Of a stretch of 64,000 bases of DNA, positions 10,654 to 21,901 are shown piece by piece. The first letter of the stretch is position 1; every line of letters begins with the position of its first letter. The notes below the pieces were generated by a model. The model worked only from the letters and a program-made list of their open reading frames with translations, searched no databases and was not told the DNA's origin. The stretch is from Solen grandis (taxonomy: Eukaryota > Mollusca > Bivalvia > Adapedonta > Solenidae), in assembly GCA_021229015.1 (NCBI GenBank), contig CM037777.1, positions 64,930,219 to 64,994,218 on the forward strand, in the 5' to 3' direction. The position numbers were made by a program, and so were the translations under genes.

Positions 10654-13600
10654 ATGAGTAAAACTTATAAGATACTCTCCTTAAATTGTAGGGGACTTCA
10701 TGGTTTCAAGAAAAGGAATCAGGTCTTTGATTATCTTAAAAGTCTTAAATTTGATATATATTGTCTACAGGACTGTCATTTCACAAGGTCTATGTACAAA
10801 CTAATTTACACAGAATGGGGCTCGCAATGTTATCTTAGTTGTCATACCTCTAACTCAAGAGGTGTTTGTATATTAATATCTAAAGATGTCGACTGTAAGA
10901 TACATAATGAAACTACTGATACTAAAGGAAACTTCGTTATTTTAGATATGTCAATAGAAGAAAATAGATTAACTCTAGCATCTATCTATGGTCAAAATGA
11001 GGATAACCCACTCTTTTACGTCAGTTTATTCAAAACAATACAGGATTTAGGCAACGAAGATGTAGTCATTTGTGGTGATTTTAACCTTGTTCAAGATCCA
11101 TCTTTAGACTATTATAATTATAAACATGTTAATAATAAAAAAGCTAGAGACGCTCTTTTGAAATTAATAAAGGAAAATGAATATATCGATCCATTCCGTG
11201 AAAAGTACCCAGAATTAAAAAGATATACATGGCGTAAAACAAGAACAATTCAGCAGGCACGGTTAGATTTTTTTCTAATTTCTCAGACCATTTTAGCAAA
11301 TGTGGGAAGCATAGCAGTAAAACCAAGTCTCCAGTCTGATCACTTATTTGTTACATTAGAATTAGTATTTAATAACTTTACGCATGGAAAGGGTTTCTGG
11401 AAACACAATAATTCATTTTAATACAAAATAAATACTATTAATAAAATGATTGTTGATGTAAAAAATCAATATGCTATTCCTATTTACAATCTTGATATCA
11501 TCGAAACTATACCGGATGAAAAACTTCAATTTACAATTAGTGATCAGTTATTTCTTGAGACTTTATTAATGGAGATAACAGGAAAAGCGATTTCTTATGG
11601 GTCATATGTGAAAAAAGTTAGAAACGATAGAGAAAAAACAATACTGCAAACTATTGAAAATATTGAGAATAGCCTAAATAGCGAAAATATAAGTCAATTA
11701 GAATTACTTAGGGGTGAACTTAGGAATAACCTAAAGGCAATCTTATTAGATCAAAAACAAAATGGACAGTGGAAGGTGAAAAACCATCAAAATTCTTTTG
11801 TAAATTAGAACAAAATAATTATGCCTCAAAAACTATTAATATGATTCTTAAGGAAAACAAAGACGTCATTTCAAACCAAACATAAATTTTAAACGAAATA
11901 GCACACTTTTATAAAATGCTTTACTTAAACAAAAATAGTGAAAAATCTTCAATAGATGATTCATTCAATGACTTCTTAAAGGTTGAATACATACCCAAAC
12001 TATCAAAAAAGAGAGTAGTGATCTTGAAGGTCCAATAAGTCTTCAAGAAGCGTCATTTGTTTTAAAAAATATGTCAAATAACAAAAGTTCAGGTACCTCT
12101 GGTTCACTGCAGAAGTTTTTTGTGTTTTTGGAAAAAAATGGCATTTTTGTAGTTCGGTCATTGAACAATGTATTTGAATCTGGTCAGTTAGCTGTAACTC
12201 AGACACAAGGTATTATTACTTGCATACCGAAAGGAAATAAACCCAGAACCAGTTAAAAAATTGGAGGCCTATAACTCTCTTAAACACTGTCTTTAAAATT
12301 GGGTCGGGCTGTATAGCTAATCGATAAAAGAGATATTTGGATAAACTAATAAATAAAGATCAAACAGGGTTTATAAAAGGCAGATTTATTGGAGAAAATA
12401 TTAGATTAATATATGACATTATGCAATACGCTGAAGATAAAGATATCCCGGGGTTACTCCTTCTGATCGATTTTGAAAAAGCTTTCGACTCACTTTCGTG
12501 GAATTTTATCTATAAAACTTTAGATGTTTTTAAATTCGGTCCAGACATAAAGAAATGGTTTAATATTTTATACAAGGATGCTCAATCAACTGTTACTCAA
12601 TGTGATTACTTTTTCAATTTTTTCTCCATTCAAAGAGGCTGTAGACAAGGGGATCCGCTGGCATGTTATATTTTTATTTTAAGTGCAGAAATCTTATCCC
12701 TTAGTATAAGACAACAAAAAAAGATAAAAGGCATTAAAATTAATGATGTAGAACATAAATTATCTCAGTTTGCTGAGATACAACAATAATCCTAGACGGT
12801 TGGGTCACTAAACAATCTTTACACTTACTTGTTTTTCAAAAATGTCTGGTTTAAAAGTAAACTTTGATAAAACTAAGATAGTATGGATAAGCAAAAAGAA
12901 ATATAGTTCTGACAGTATAAAGACAAAATGGAAACTTAACTGGAATCAACAACACTTTGATATGCTAGGAATACTCTTTCATGTAGATCTAGACAAGTTG
13001 ATTGATATGAATTATAACCCAAAATTAGAAAAAAATGATCTCAGTTTTGTCACATTGGAAGAGAAGAATTCTCACTCCCATAGGTAGAATTACTGTTGTG
13101 AAAACCCTTATTATTACTCTTTTAAACCACTTGTTTATGTCCTTACCAAATCCATCTCTCCAATTTATTACACGTCTCAATGGTTTACTTTTTGAATTTG
13201 TATGGAATGGTGTTAACAAAATTAAATCTAATATTGTGGTTAAAGAATACTATGAAGGTGGTCTTAAAATGGTAAATGTAAAATCATTTATTTCAGCTCT
13301 AAAATTACGTTTTAAAAAAATGTTAGGGATTTTTATAAACTCTTAACGGAAAAAACAAATTTTGGAAAGACACTATTGCAGCTTATATTGAAATGTTTGC
13401 AAATCATAAGTATATTCAATCTGAAATTTTAAACTATCCTATCTTTTACAACGAGCATATCACAATTGATTCAAAAAGCATATTTTTTAAACAGTGGTTT
13501 AATGCAGGAATTTTGAATATAGGTGATATAGTGGATAGTAATGGTGATTTCTTATCTATGGAATCACTTTCTGCTACTTATAAAACTAAAATTAACTTCC

Positions 13601-14292
13601 TACATTACCAGGGATTAGTAAGAGCAACAAAACTTTTTCTTAAAAGAAGTAATATTTCGCAAGAAAAGCTTTCAATACAGCAATATAAACCAATATTACA
13701 ACTATTAATGAAAGTAATTATTACATGCGCATCTGGTGCTAAAACAATATATAACAGTCTTAATATCAATTCGGATGTTCCAACAAGTCAAACAAAATGG
13801 GAAAATGAATTAAAAATAAAGCTAGAAAAAAACGATTGGGAAAAGATCTATTTACATCCTTTTGTGAATGCGATTTCCTCAAACTTACAATGGTTTCAGT
13901 ATAGGATTAATCACAGAATCCTTGGAATAAACGACCTTCTTAACAAAATGAAAATATTAGATAATAATAGATGTTCTTTTTGTAGAACTGATAAAGAAAC
14001 TATTGTTCATCTACTATGGGAGTGTCACTTTAGCCAGAGTATTACAAAAAAGATCACAGTAAAACAAATAAATCCAAAAATAGCAAATATAAGGAAAGTA
14101 GATTTCTTATTTGGTGTATTAAACGACACATGTATGGTGGAAAATCTTTTAATATTATTTACTAAAACATTCTTATATCACAGTAGGGTTATAAAAATTA
14201 AACCAACATATGATTTAGCTGTAGCTTATATTACACAACAATACACAATATACGCCAACACATTAAAATTAGAGGATAGAAAACCGCTTTGA
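10654..14292 (+). pseudogene. L1/Tx1-type LINE ORF2: endonuclease, reverse transcriptase, zinc knuckle
   Basis: ORF2 nicks target DNA and copies the LINE RNA. The apurinic-type endonuclease (10,654-11,421) shows LSLNCRGL, SIYGQNED, GDFNLVQD and RLDFFLIS. A linker follows (11,446-11,808). The reverse transcriptase (12,337-13,346) shows DQTGFIKGR, LLIDFEKAFDS and RGCRQGDPL. At the catalytic Asp-Asp motif (about 12,768-12,790) the frame shifts, so the motif is lost. The C-terminal part (13,393-14,292) has FQYRINHRILGIND and a CSFCRTDKETIVHLLWEC knuckle. Stops or shifts lie near 11,420, 11,808, 11,885, 12,255, 12,780, 13,087 and 13,346, yet long stretches are intact, so the copy is fairly young. 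The motifs place it in the L1/Tx1 group rather than CR1 or RTE. Confidence 0.9.
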
Positions 14293-14709
14293 TTCCCAAT
14301 GGAAACAACTTCTAAGCAACACATTAGATAATGTTTAAATTTTAAACAATATTTTCAACACAGTCATAATAAGGTACAGATGCTTTACTTTACTTATGTT
14401 GTATGGACTTAAATAAGTATACCAATATAGATGTGTATTGCTTTATAATTCTATGTAGGAAAGGCAACTTGTTGTTTTTTCTGCTTTTTCTTTATCTTAT
14501 GTTTGTATTACTTCTATTATATAATTTAAACTACCACTTTGTTAATAATTGACTCAAAGTTAAAAAATAAATATTGCATTAGGTATATGATGTAATTTAC
14601 ATGTATGTTTATAAGAACATAGTTATATGCAGTTGTATTGTACGGAGCAACGGGGATGGCCTCGACCCTTTTGCTTCTATGACGAGGAAAATAAAGTGGT
14701 TAAAAAAAA
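14293..14709 (+). mobile_element. 3' untranslated region and A-tail of the LINE
   Basis: A+T-rich sequence after ORF2 ends with a G+C-richer hairpin-like tract (about 14,641-14,690, 'cggggatggcctcgaccctt'), an AATAAA (about 14,689) and an A-run (14,703-14,709). This marks the likely 3' end of the element. Confidence 0.65.
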
Positions 14710-15240
14710 TCACGTTAAACCCTATGCGGACGTATGTCCGAAGTCTATTCGAAATGAACTGTTCCTAAAGTAACGTGAGACTGTCATTTTTATAGAGATC
14801 TCTTTCTACTGCCCGTGTCTCCCTAGGGACGAGAGAATTCGTTCTTTAAATAATGATAAAGTGTCGCTTAGTTATTGAGCAATCATCCACGTGTTAAGTC
14901 ATGCGTAGCAAAATGTTTTATTATCATTTTTTTTATTATTTTCGTTTAACTTTTAACTTTGTTTAAGTTTATTTTATTGATTTTATTTATCAAATATAAT
15001 CAAAGAGTTGTTGTGAAATCACTCACGCGTTAATGAGTCATGCTGTAGCAATCTCGCAAGATGCAAATAGAAGTAACTATCGTAACGTATTAAACTAAGA
15101 TATATCTTATTATTTAGATTATTTTTTTAGCTAACCTTGCCACACCAGGTGGGCCAAATCTATTGTTGTTGGGCACATTGTGTGTATAAAGGAGGTGGGC
15201 CTGAATCTCTAATACACACACAGCTTAAGATCCATTCACC
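14710..15240. other. Spacer between the LINE and the virus-like element
   Basis: No gene seen. Two related segments, 'cacgtgttaagtcatgcgtagca' type at about 14,890-14,912 and 'cacgcgttaatgagtcatgctgtagca' type at about 15,024-15,052, are an imperfect direct repeat. I could not match this region to the far end of the virus-like element, so its left terminus is not defined. Confidence 0.45.
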
Positions 15241-15243
15241 TTT

Positions 15244-15826
15244 TTATGAGTTCCGCCATTGCTTCTCTGCGGCCTTCTTCGAGAAGCCTTTTTTCAGCTC
15301 GTCCATGTTTTCTTTCACATTTTTGGTACGGGCTGCTTGTTTCAAGTCTTCGAACTTTTGGACTTCTTTTAAAACCAAATTATATTCTATATCTGAGATA
15401 TTTCCATCTGTCAAAGCCTTGCGTATACTATCCGAGATGGTATTCAGCTTCGCATGGGCTATTGTTTCGATGCAGCGGTGCTTGTCATATTTTGCAGTTA
15501 GCCGACGCTGGGCTATCTTACCAATGACGCAGAGCCCCGCACACCCTAGTGACCCTGCTTCTAGTCCTATTGCAATCGGAACCGCTACGACTGTTGCTAA
15601 GAGCCCAATTCCCGCGATACCAAACCCCTCACCGGCGGTAACCAAAGCGGTGTCACGCCATCTACAACTTTTACAATGCGTTTATAATTTTTAAAAAAAG
15701 GCTGGCTCTTTTTTCAGCCTCACGTGTCAAGTCAGACTGTATGCGGGTTATCTCCTGCAGACGGTAAGCATGTCCATCTAGGTTTGGATAAAGAGATGGA
15801 GCTGTCGGAGATACTTCGTCCTTCAT
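15244..15826 (-). pseudogene. Small membrane protein of the virus-like element, two frameshifts
   Basis: The ATG at 15,826 opens an acidic leader (MKDEVSPTAPSLYPNLDGHA). A shift at the A7 run (15,693-15,699) and another near 15,645 lead into the frame 15,244-15,645. That part has a Gly/Ala/Val-rich hydrophobic stretch (GFGIAGIGLLATVVAVPIAI) followed by a second, shorter one, then a charged helical tail (KLNTISDSIRKALTDG, ISDIEYNLVLKEVQKFEDL). Two membrane segments plus a coiled tail would suit a virion membrane or vertex-associated protein, but I do not recognise a family with a known role. It is the leftmost gene of the element, leftward like its two neighbours. Confidence 0.6.
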
Positions 15827-15840
15827 TTTTAAGTACTATA

Positions 15841-16487
15841 TCATTCACATGTCGAGTTCAATAAGAAGGGCAACCACTCCGGAAGCAGTGTTCGGTCTAT
15901 GATTAATTGACTGAAGTTATTAATATCGCCTTTATTAACTTCTATCAGATGGTTGAAAGTCCTTTCAGCGGAATAAGAGAGTTCGGGCTTAGCTACCCCC
16001 TTTATAAAAATACCATTAATAGTAATGCCTACGGATACACTATGTTTCGATCATTTATCACGTTTGGCCATGGACAGTGACATGGCGAGGATTTTTCCTC
16101 TTTTCATCATTACGTAGCCCACTTTACTATGACACTCACCCTCCGAGTTTGAACCGAATGACCATTCAAATTCCCTGCCCGACAAAGTTCCGCGCTCCTC
16201 TGCAATGACAGTTATTACGGGTTTGGGGATTTCACCGATTTTTGTGTCAAAGAAGGCGGTAACTTCTTTCTTAAAGCGTCTCCATCCGTCGAGGAATCCG
16301 GACTGCGCCAACCTGGCCGAAATGGCGTCTGATGGGCCCGATAATCATGATCCGGCCCCCCTCCAAGTCTACATGGCCATCATCTGTCTTCTTTAGATAC
16401 CAAGACAGATTGGGGGCGCCTTAGATCGCTAAGTAACTGCAACGTAAGCCTGCGTAGCGTAATTTTCTTCCACAGAGGATACTCCAT
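15841..16487 (-). pseudogene. Unrecognised element protein, frameshifts and in-frame TGA
   Basis: The ATG at 16,487 begins MEYPLWKKITLRRLTLQLLS. The reading shifts near 16,385 (segment DDGHVDLEGGRIMIIG) and again near 16,330. The frame 16,051-16,311 gives SGFLDGWRRFKKEVTAFFDT, and a TGA at 16,051-16,053 is followed in the same frame by an open stretch ending KPELSYSAERTFNHLIEV and a final TGA at 15,841. No domain is recognised; mixed strand-like and helical segments with no membrane span. It lies 14 bases from the upstream membrane-protein gene and 15 bases from the minor capsid gene, an operon-like packing typical of these elements. A virion role is only a guess from position. Confidence 0.5.
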
Positions 16488-16502
16488 ATCCGCCGAATAT
16501 GC

Positions 16503-17107
16503 TTATTTTATTTCAAGTATGACACTCACTGGCAAACCGTGATTGTCTTTGACAGAGCCCCGCTCGTCTTTAATGGTGCCCGCATGCAGCGCCTTGAACT
16601 CGGGGTTCAGAAATACCAAGGATTTTACCTCCCCATATGACCAGCCGCCGACGGCGACAACAGCTACCTGTAGTAGATTACTAGGAGCCCCGTCTGAGGA
16701 GTTCTCATAGGTGTTTAGCTGTTCCAAGAGGACGAATAACAGCTTGTTCGGGCTTAAATCTACCGGTCTCCTTCTAAAGAACCCTCCAACCATCCATCTT
16801 TAAAACCTAGAAGATCGCACATCACATGGGGATAATAGATTCTTGTGTCGTGCGGCATCGTAATAGAAGCCTTCCCCGTCTGTTCATTTACTGTGACAGA
16901 CATACCTAATGTTTTAAATGCCGTAGCGAGAGCGTTGAAGGTCCAAAAGCCTGGCCGGACGGCATCGACTACCGGCTCATGGATGTTGTACCACCCCACG
17001 GTATATATGATCGACCTCAACCCAATCCGGAGACGTTCGTCTCTGTTGTCGATTGCTTGTTGAAGGGAGGTCGGCCATTTTGTAATATCGGTAATTGTAT
17101 GAAACAT
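16503..17107 (-). pseudogene. Minor capsid (penton-like) protein, one frameshift
   Basis: The ATG at 17,107 starts MFHTITDITKWPTSLQQAI. The first frame runs to 16,760 and the second occupies 16,503-16,793, so one shift lies in that overlap. The C-terminal part carries LSPNKLLFVLLEQLNTYEN, SSDGAPSNLL and a final NHGLPVSVILEIK. I associate this combination with the single-jelly-roll penton-like minor capsid proteins of Polintons and adintoviruses, which form pentamers at capsid vertices. The total of about 200 residues suits that class. It is transcribed away from the 17,289 gene across a 181-base divergent spacer. The assignment is by eye and would need a structure-based search. Confidence 0.6.
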
Positions 17108-17288
17108 CGTTTTGCAATACAGCTTTTTATCTTCAACTCAGGTTCAATAGCGGAGATACCAAAGCAGGCCCGTCGTATACAAGAAACAAACATGGGGGGC
17201 GTTATCATTTAACAGCACGGCAAATTACCGAACGGGGGGGCATTATAAGGAGAAGGGAAAGTTAATTCTGGACAGCCAAAAAATCACC
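17108..17288. promoter_or_regulatory. Divergent spacer, probable promoters for two gene sets
   Basis: It separates the leftward minor-capsid gene from the rightward 17,289 gene. It contains a G-run (about 17,236-17,242) and 'cattataagg' (about 17,243-17,252), a TATA-like element about 40 bases before the rightward ATG. This is inference from position and the TATA-like motif. Confidence 0.4.
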
Positions 17289-18336
17289 ATGAGCCCAGAT
17301 ATTATCTTTGAGGCAGACTTTACCGACATCTTCGTGGGTTATCAAAACCCTACCCTTACCGGAGATGTTGATATGAACAACAATGTCTACCAAGCTTGGT
17401 TATACAAGCCTTTCGACTAGTGGCAGTGCCAGGTAAATTTTGCTATTTGGTGAGCGACTGCCGGCTGTGGGGTCTCTGCCGACGACCACCTGAATGCCAA
17501 AGATCCCTCTATCGCCAGCATGTATCGGTTCCACGTCTACTACAAGACGACCAGGCGTCTTTTAGAAGAGCCACGTATGGTACGGCAACTCCTACGACGA
17601 CCGGGCTTATAACAGGCTCTGTAAAGAGTTTGGCGTATCGCCCTCCACGGACTGGCACCAAAAGCTTAATCAAGGGTGCCAAGGGCTCGGCGCTTGGAGC
17701 CAATACATGAATCCATTGGGAAAATACCGGCAAGAGCACTGGGTCGCAGGCCACCCCTTCCTTAGCCCTAGAGACTCCATTATTCACAAAAGAAACATTT
17801 CTGAAGCCTGGACCATGTTTATCTTGGATAAGTCAGAAGGCTTGGGGCGCATTAACGACTTGATCCGGACCTATGTGTGGGCTCTGCTCGGGGCCCAGGC
17901 TCAGACCAAGTCTAGGATCGACGGGACGTCGAAAGGCTTCGAGGTGCAGAGCAGTTCTTAGCCAATGTGGAGGACGCGATTAACTCCCCTGTGGACATAC
18001 CCTCTTCGATAAGAACACGCTGCAGTACGCCGGGAGCGAGCTAAACATGGTCCAGGAATCATAGGATACAATAACAAGATACTGATAGCTACGGACGACC
18101 TCTCGGGGTGGCGGATATAAACCCTCAGACGCCACACATGCCTGGTAGCTTCCAAGAGGGCCACCATCGCTGCACGTGCCTCAGCAATATGGAAAAATCG
18201 CACCATTGCAGACCACCCGCGGAAAAAAGCGCAGACTGACAGCACAGCTGTGCGGGCACATAAAGAGGAAAAGAGAGCTCTGGTCTTAAGCGGGATCACT
18301 GTAGGGTTATTAGTCATCTGGTTAGCACTTCGTTAG
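17289..18336 (+). pseudogene. Unrecognised element protein with C-terminal membrane segment
   Basis: The ATG at 17,289 opens MSPDIIFEADFTDIFVGYQN. A TAG at 17,418 ends the first frame. Further coding segments continue in other frames: DDHLNAKDPSIASMYRFHVY (about 17,480-17,610), YNRLCKEFGVSPSTDWHQKL and KYRQEHWVAGHPFLSPRDS (about 17,583-17,961), and a last part ending in a hydrophobic VLSGITVGLLVIWLAL (about 18,283-18,330) before the TAG at 18,334. It looks like a protein of some 340 residues anchored by a C-terminal membrane helix. I do not recognise its function. It meets the leftward gene tail to tail with a 15-base overlap (18,322-18,336). At least three disruptions. Confidence 0.5.
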
Positions 18337-19511
18337 TATCCAGTCGCGAGCCGCAACCAGGAGCAAACCCCTGATGGCGAGGAACAGAGCCCAAGTGTGT
18401 TCGGCAAGCCAGCCGACTACATTGCCAGCTGTTGACAACAGCCAGGAGACAATGCTGCCTATAATGCCGGGGATGGCAGACACGGCCTTACCAGCCAGTT
18501 TCGCTAGTAAAGTGCCGAGGGCTTTAAGCTACTTTTTACCCATTCTCCAACTCCCTTGGATGGGGGCTTTGGTGGTGCTCTACCCCCACAAGAAGCCAAT
18601 TGTCATTCCAATTGCTGTAATAATTGAAGTGATGGTGACCTCTTGCTCCCGGAAGAGAGTCTTAATCCGTTCAGCCAGCATGGTGTCCTCATTTAACATT
18701 CTCTGAAAGGTTTCCCGAATTCGGCTGATCTGTGACTTGAGGGCCTCTCGATTGGTTGAAGTCGCATCGAGCCACGCAGACCGCTCAAGCTCGAGATGTT
18801 GGAGCCGTCCCGGAGTTCTTCGTTTCATTTCTTCATCATCGGTCTCCCCCAACTTCTTTTATTTCTAAAGCAATATGTTTATCAAGAACTTTGCCAGGTT
18901 GTTCACAAGCTCGCCGCACTGGGTCTGCATTGCTTTATCTAGGCCTTTAAGCTCACGGTATCGATTCATCAGGTAATACCTATCTAAGTCCGTCGTAGGA
19001 TCATGGATGGTCTTTAGAAGGGTCTCCTCCGCTTGAGACGTAATGGAGCCTACATTGAAAAACTGTCTGGCGTCTGTTTCCTCAAGCGACATCGCTGCAA
19101 GCGACGTCGAAGCTTCCACAAGCTCTCTATCCGCTTGTTTTATACTAGCTACATCCTTGGGAGTGGGGGCAATGAACTCTTCCTGGTCCATTCTGAGAAA
19201 CTGAGGTGATCTCTGATAATGACCCCACCGCCCGTCTGGTCAGCAATAGTGGATAATGCCAGGGGTTTTCCAGTTTGCTTATTAATAAGATCTAAATCCG
19301 GGTGGCTCAATAGGCCATTTTTGTCCACTTTAAACTTAGTGTAGTCCCTTCCTGTGGCGGGATCGCCCAAAGCATCATAATAATCATTGATGGTTTTATT
19401 CAACAGTTTTTTGTAGGAGTATTGAATGAAAGAGGTTTTGGCAACTTCATTGGCGATATCATCATCAAATTCCTGGTCCTCAAAATCTTCGAGCGGTATA
19501 TACTCATCCAT
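18322..19511 (-). pseudogene. Unrecognised structural-type protein with hydrophobic tail, frameshifted
   Basis: The ATG at 19,511 gives an acidic start (MDEYIPLEDFEDQEFDDD). Successive frames are 19,149-19,511, 18,865-19,191, 18,580-18,852 and down to 18,322. The middle is helical and charged (LMNRYRELKGLDKAMQTQ; RIRETFQRMLNEDTMLAERI). The end is Gly/Ala/Ile-rich, with likely membrane or capsid-associated segments (ITSIITAIGMTIGFL and AIPGIIGSIVSWLLS). Its length of close to 400 residues and its position beside the major capsid gene suggest a virion component; this is inference. It shares a 54-base divergent spacer with the major capsid gene. At least three frame changes. Confidence 0.55.
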
Positions 19512-19565
19512 TTTAGACTCTATGTTACTGTGTCATATAGAATATATATATGCACCAGTTTCAAT
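19512..19565. promoter_or_regulatory. 54-bp bidirectional promoter region
   Basis: The whole space between two divergent start codons is 54 bases and holds 'tagaatatatatatgc', a TATA-like core readable on both strands. The leftward gene starts at 19,511 and the major capsid gene at 19,566. The regulatory role is inferred. Confidence 0.45.
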
Positions 19566-20844
19566 ATGTCGCAATACGGAAAAATGCTTAATCCGCACCA
19601 GCGCCTAAGGGAGCCCCTAGGGGTCATGGGCATCCGTCAGACGGTTGTTATCACCAACAACCCATCAACTATCGACCAAAATCAACAGCTATTAGTGAGG
19701 TTTCCAAACCTTGGCGCCAATGATGTCATCGTGCCTGGAATAGCCCGTCTGGCCTTTAAAATTGCGCTGGTCTCGGCCGACGTTAACTGAACCGTGGTCA
19801 ACAACCTGGGTCGGGCGGTAGTCAAGAAAACCATGATTAAGATTTCAGGAAACGAGATTATGAGCATAGACGACAGCGACATCTACGGTTGCTATTTCGA
19901 CTTCTGGAAAACAGAAGAAGAACGAAATAATACCCAATACCAGGGGATTGATACCTCGGGAGACAGGAATGTCACACGTAAAAGTCTTGATGCCAGAAAT
20001 AAGGACGAGGGCGTTGCTAAGGACGCTCCGATTGCCAAGGTCTATGGTAGTCGATTTTATATCCCTCTCGACTTTGATCTACTGGAGAGCCAAATGCCGT
20101 TCTTTCAATCCGGTGATCGGCTAGAATACGAACTCACCTTTAATGACTATAACCGGGTTATCAAGGTGACTGCTAACTCCAGTTTCACTGTGAACGATAT
20201 CGCTCTTGAGTTCGAGAAGGTCACTAACCCACATCTGGCTACAATTATCCGTAACCAGAACGCAGGAAGGGTGAGCATCTTGTTCGACAGAGTGCTTAGG
20301 CACAGAAAAATCATAAAAAAATAAATCTGTCGCACTATGGAACATAAACCTTAACGTGCCTGCCAGGTCGATGAAGGGAATCTTGCTGCTCTTCAAAGAA
20401 CCCACAGCAGCCTTTGCTAGACATAGCGAGGCCTTCTATAACCCTAAGATTACCAAGGTGGAGGTCACCATTGAAGGCGTTCCAAACCAGCTCTTCGCCC
20501 AAGGTATGTGTCCCTACCAGCTGTGGGACGAGGTCCGTAAACTTATGGCAGGAGGAACTAAACGTCACCCGGATGTTGCCATGGTTGCTAAGGATTTAGG
20601 ACTCCACGCGTGGGATCTCGCAAAGTACCTCACCCAAGAGTACGCCCTATGGTTTGACCTCAGGACACACGACGACGACGGCCTGCACAGTAACGGGAGG
20701 AGAATGGAAAACGCCAGCGAAGGTATAACTATTCAATTAACGAAGGAGGTGGAAGCGGATGGGGCATTAAACGTTTATGTTTTTGAAGTGATGGACGCCC
20801 AGCTCAACATGGAAAATGGCAGGTTTGTCTCAGCTGTTTACTAG
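19566..20844 (+). pseudogene. Major capsid protein (double jelly roll), one stop and one frameshift
   Basis: The ATG at 19,566 starts MSQYGKMLNPHQRLREPLG. The same frame continues after an in-frame TGA at 19,788-19,790, through ISGNEIMSIDDSDIYGCY, FYIPLDFDLLESQMPFF and LEYELTFNDY, to a TAA at 20,322. The reading moves to the next frame within an A7 run (20,315-20,321) and carries on with ILLLFKEPTAAFARHSEAFY, RKLMAGGTKRHPDV and YALWFDLRTHDDDGLHSNGR to the TAG at 20,842. I associate these segments with the hexon-like double-jelly-roll capsid protein of Polintons/adintoviruses, whose trimers build the icosahedral shell. About 425 codons. The two lesions would each abolish the product unless they are sequencing errors; the A7 break in particular could be. 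Confidence 0.75.
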
Positions 20845-21509
20845 TAGTCTGTGGAAAAACAAAAATGCTTTGGACCTCCTAGAGGGCTCATACAGGCGCA
20901 CTTTCGATCACATTGTGTTAATCTGCCCCACCATTAAGTATAACGAGACGTACGAAAGTCAACGGTGGATTTGGGATGACGATGAAGTTTATGTTGTAGA
21001 TCCGGGTGAAAGGCTTCATGATTATTTACAAGCCCTTTAACAAATATTTCAGGGTCAGCTGATGTTGTACATTATTGACGATATGGCCACCAGCAAACAG
21101 CTTACCAAGAAAAAAGACATGCTCTCTGAATTGGCTTTTTTCCGGCCAACATGCCGAGCAATCTGTATGGGTACTTTCTCAGCGGTATTATGCTGTACTT
21201 AAAGACCTACGAGAGCAAACTCGTTGGGTAGTTATTTTTCACTGTAAAGACAGGGATAGCTTTGACGAGTGCTTAGTATTACGTGAAAACGACATCATAC
21301 CTCCTGATCAACCGGTGGCACCCGATGAAAAGCAGGGTGACACTTCGCCCGGTAGTCTTAAGAGACAAACATTGTCGGCCCTCGCCACGAGAGGTCAGTC
21401 AAGAAATTACATGGGAAAAGAATTTTCTGTGGATCAGATCGACCGCCTTCCAGACGAAGAGATTGACGAACTCTACTCTCGATATGAAGCCCAGCTGGAG
21501 CGAGTATGA
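20815..21509 (+). pseudogene. Genome-packaging ATPase (FtsK/HerA-type), broken at three sites
   Basis: This class pumps DNA into capsids. A Walker A-like Gly-Lys-Thr is encoded at 20,853-20,861 in one frame, while the following segment (ALDLLEGSYRRTFDHIVLIC) is in another, so a shift lies in the A5 run at 20,855-20,859. The frame runs to a TAA at 21,038 and is open again after it, including the Walker B-like LYIIDDM (about 21,065-21,085). A T6 run (21,136-21,141) shifts it once more into QSVWVLSQRYYAVLKDLREQ and VIFHCKDRDSFDEC. The tail ends FSVDQIDRLPDEEIDELYSR. The start overlaps the capsid gene by about 30 bases and the stop overlaps the next ATG by 4 (ATGA). The region before the Walker A motif is very short. 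Confidence 0.75.
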
Positions 21510-21712
21510 CCAAGACCCTCGGCTCCGCAGCACTCCAGATTTACACAATGGTGGTAAGCCACTTTCTACCAATCCCACGACAAGATTTATTTATTTCTGA
21601 CTTGGAGTCTGACCCTTTCGTCGGCCATGTGCTAAACACCACTACCTTCGAACTATACCATCACTTGGGCTCATACTTAGCTCCTGTCACAGCATTGTCA
21701 AGCACCTACTAA
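21506..21712 (+). CDS. Small hydrophobic element protein, possibly complete
   Basis: The ATG overlaps the ATPase stop as ATGA, which suggests coupled expression or at least tight packing. The 68-residue product begins MTKTLGSAALQIYTMVV and contains FISDLESDPFVGHVLNTTTF and LYHHLGSYLAPVTAL. Moderately hydrophobic, with no clear single membrane helix and no recognised domain. It might originally have run on into the next reading frame (21,717-21,899). Function unknown. Confidence 0.45.
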   Translation: MTKTLGSAALQIYTMVVSHFLPIPRQDLFISDLESDPFVGHVLNTTTFELYHHLGSYLAPVTALSSTY

Positions 21713-21716
21713 GCAA

Positions 21717-21899
21717 TTGGTTATACTAAGTGAAGATGACAACTCAACCAATAGTCGAGGAGCCGCAGCCGGAGCTGGTGTAGTAGCCGTCCTAGCTGCA
21801 ATTTGGAAAACTAAGGCCCATCCTGACACTCAACATAATCCTGTCGCCGAATTGAATAAGCCCGTATATTATAAACCCAATCCTCATTATATGGAATAA
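21717..21899 (+). pseudogene. Small Ala/Gly-rich membrane protein, start unclear
   Basis: The frame begins without an ATG. It contains SRGAAAGAGVVAVLAAIWKT, a likely short membrane helix, then a hydrophilic tail ending NKPVYYKPNPHYME. An ATG at 21,736 in another frame (MTTQPIVEEPQPELV) suggests the true start is there, with a shift just after it. Packed between two other small genes; the next ATG is only 2 bases downstream. Role unknown. Confidence 0.4.
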
Positions 21900-21901
21900 G
21901 A

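Noticed and set aside
15137..15694. 185-codon plus-strand frame
   Set aside because: Antisense to the membrane-protein gene on the minus strand, which has coherent protein features; the plus frame has none.
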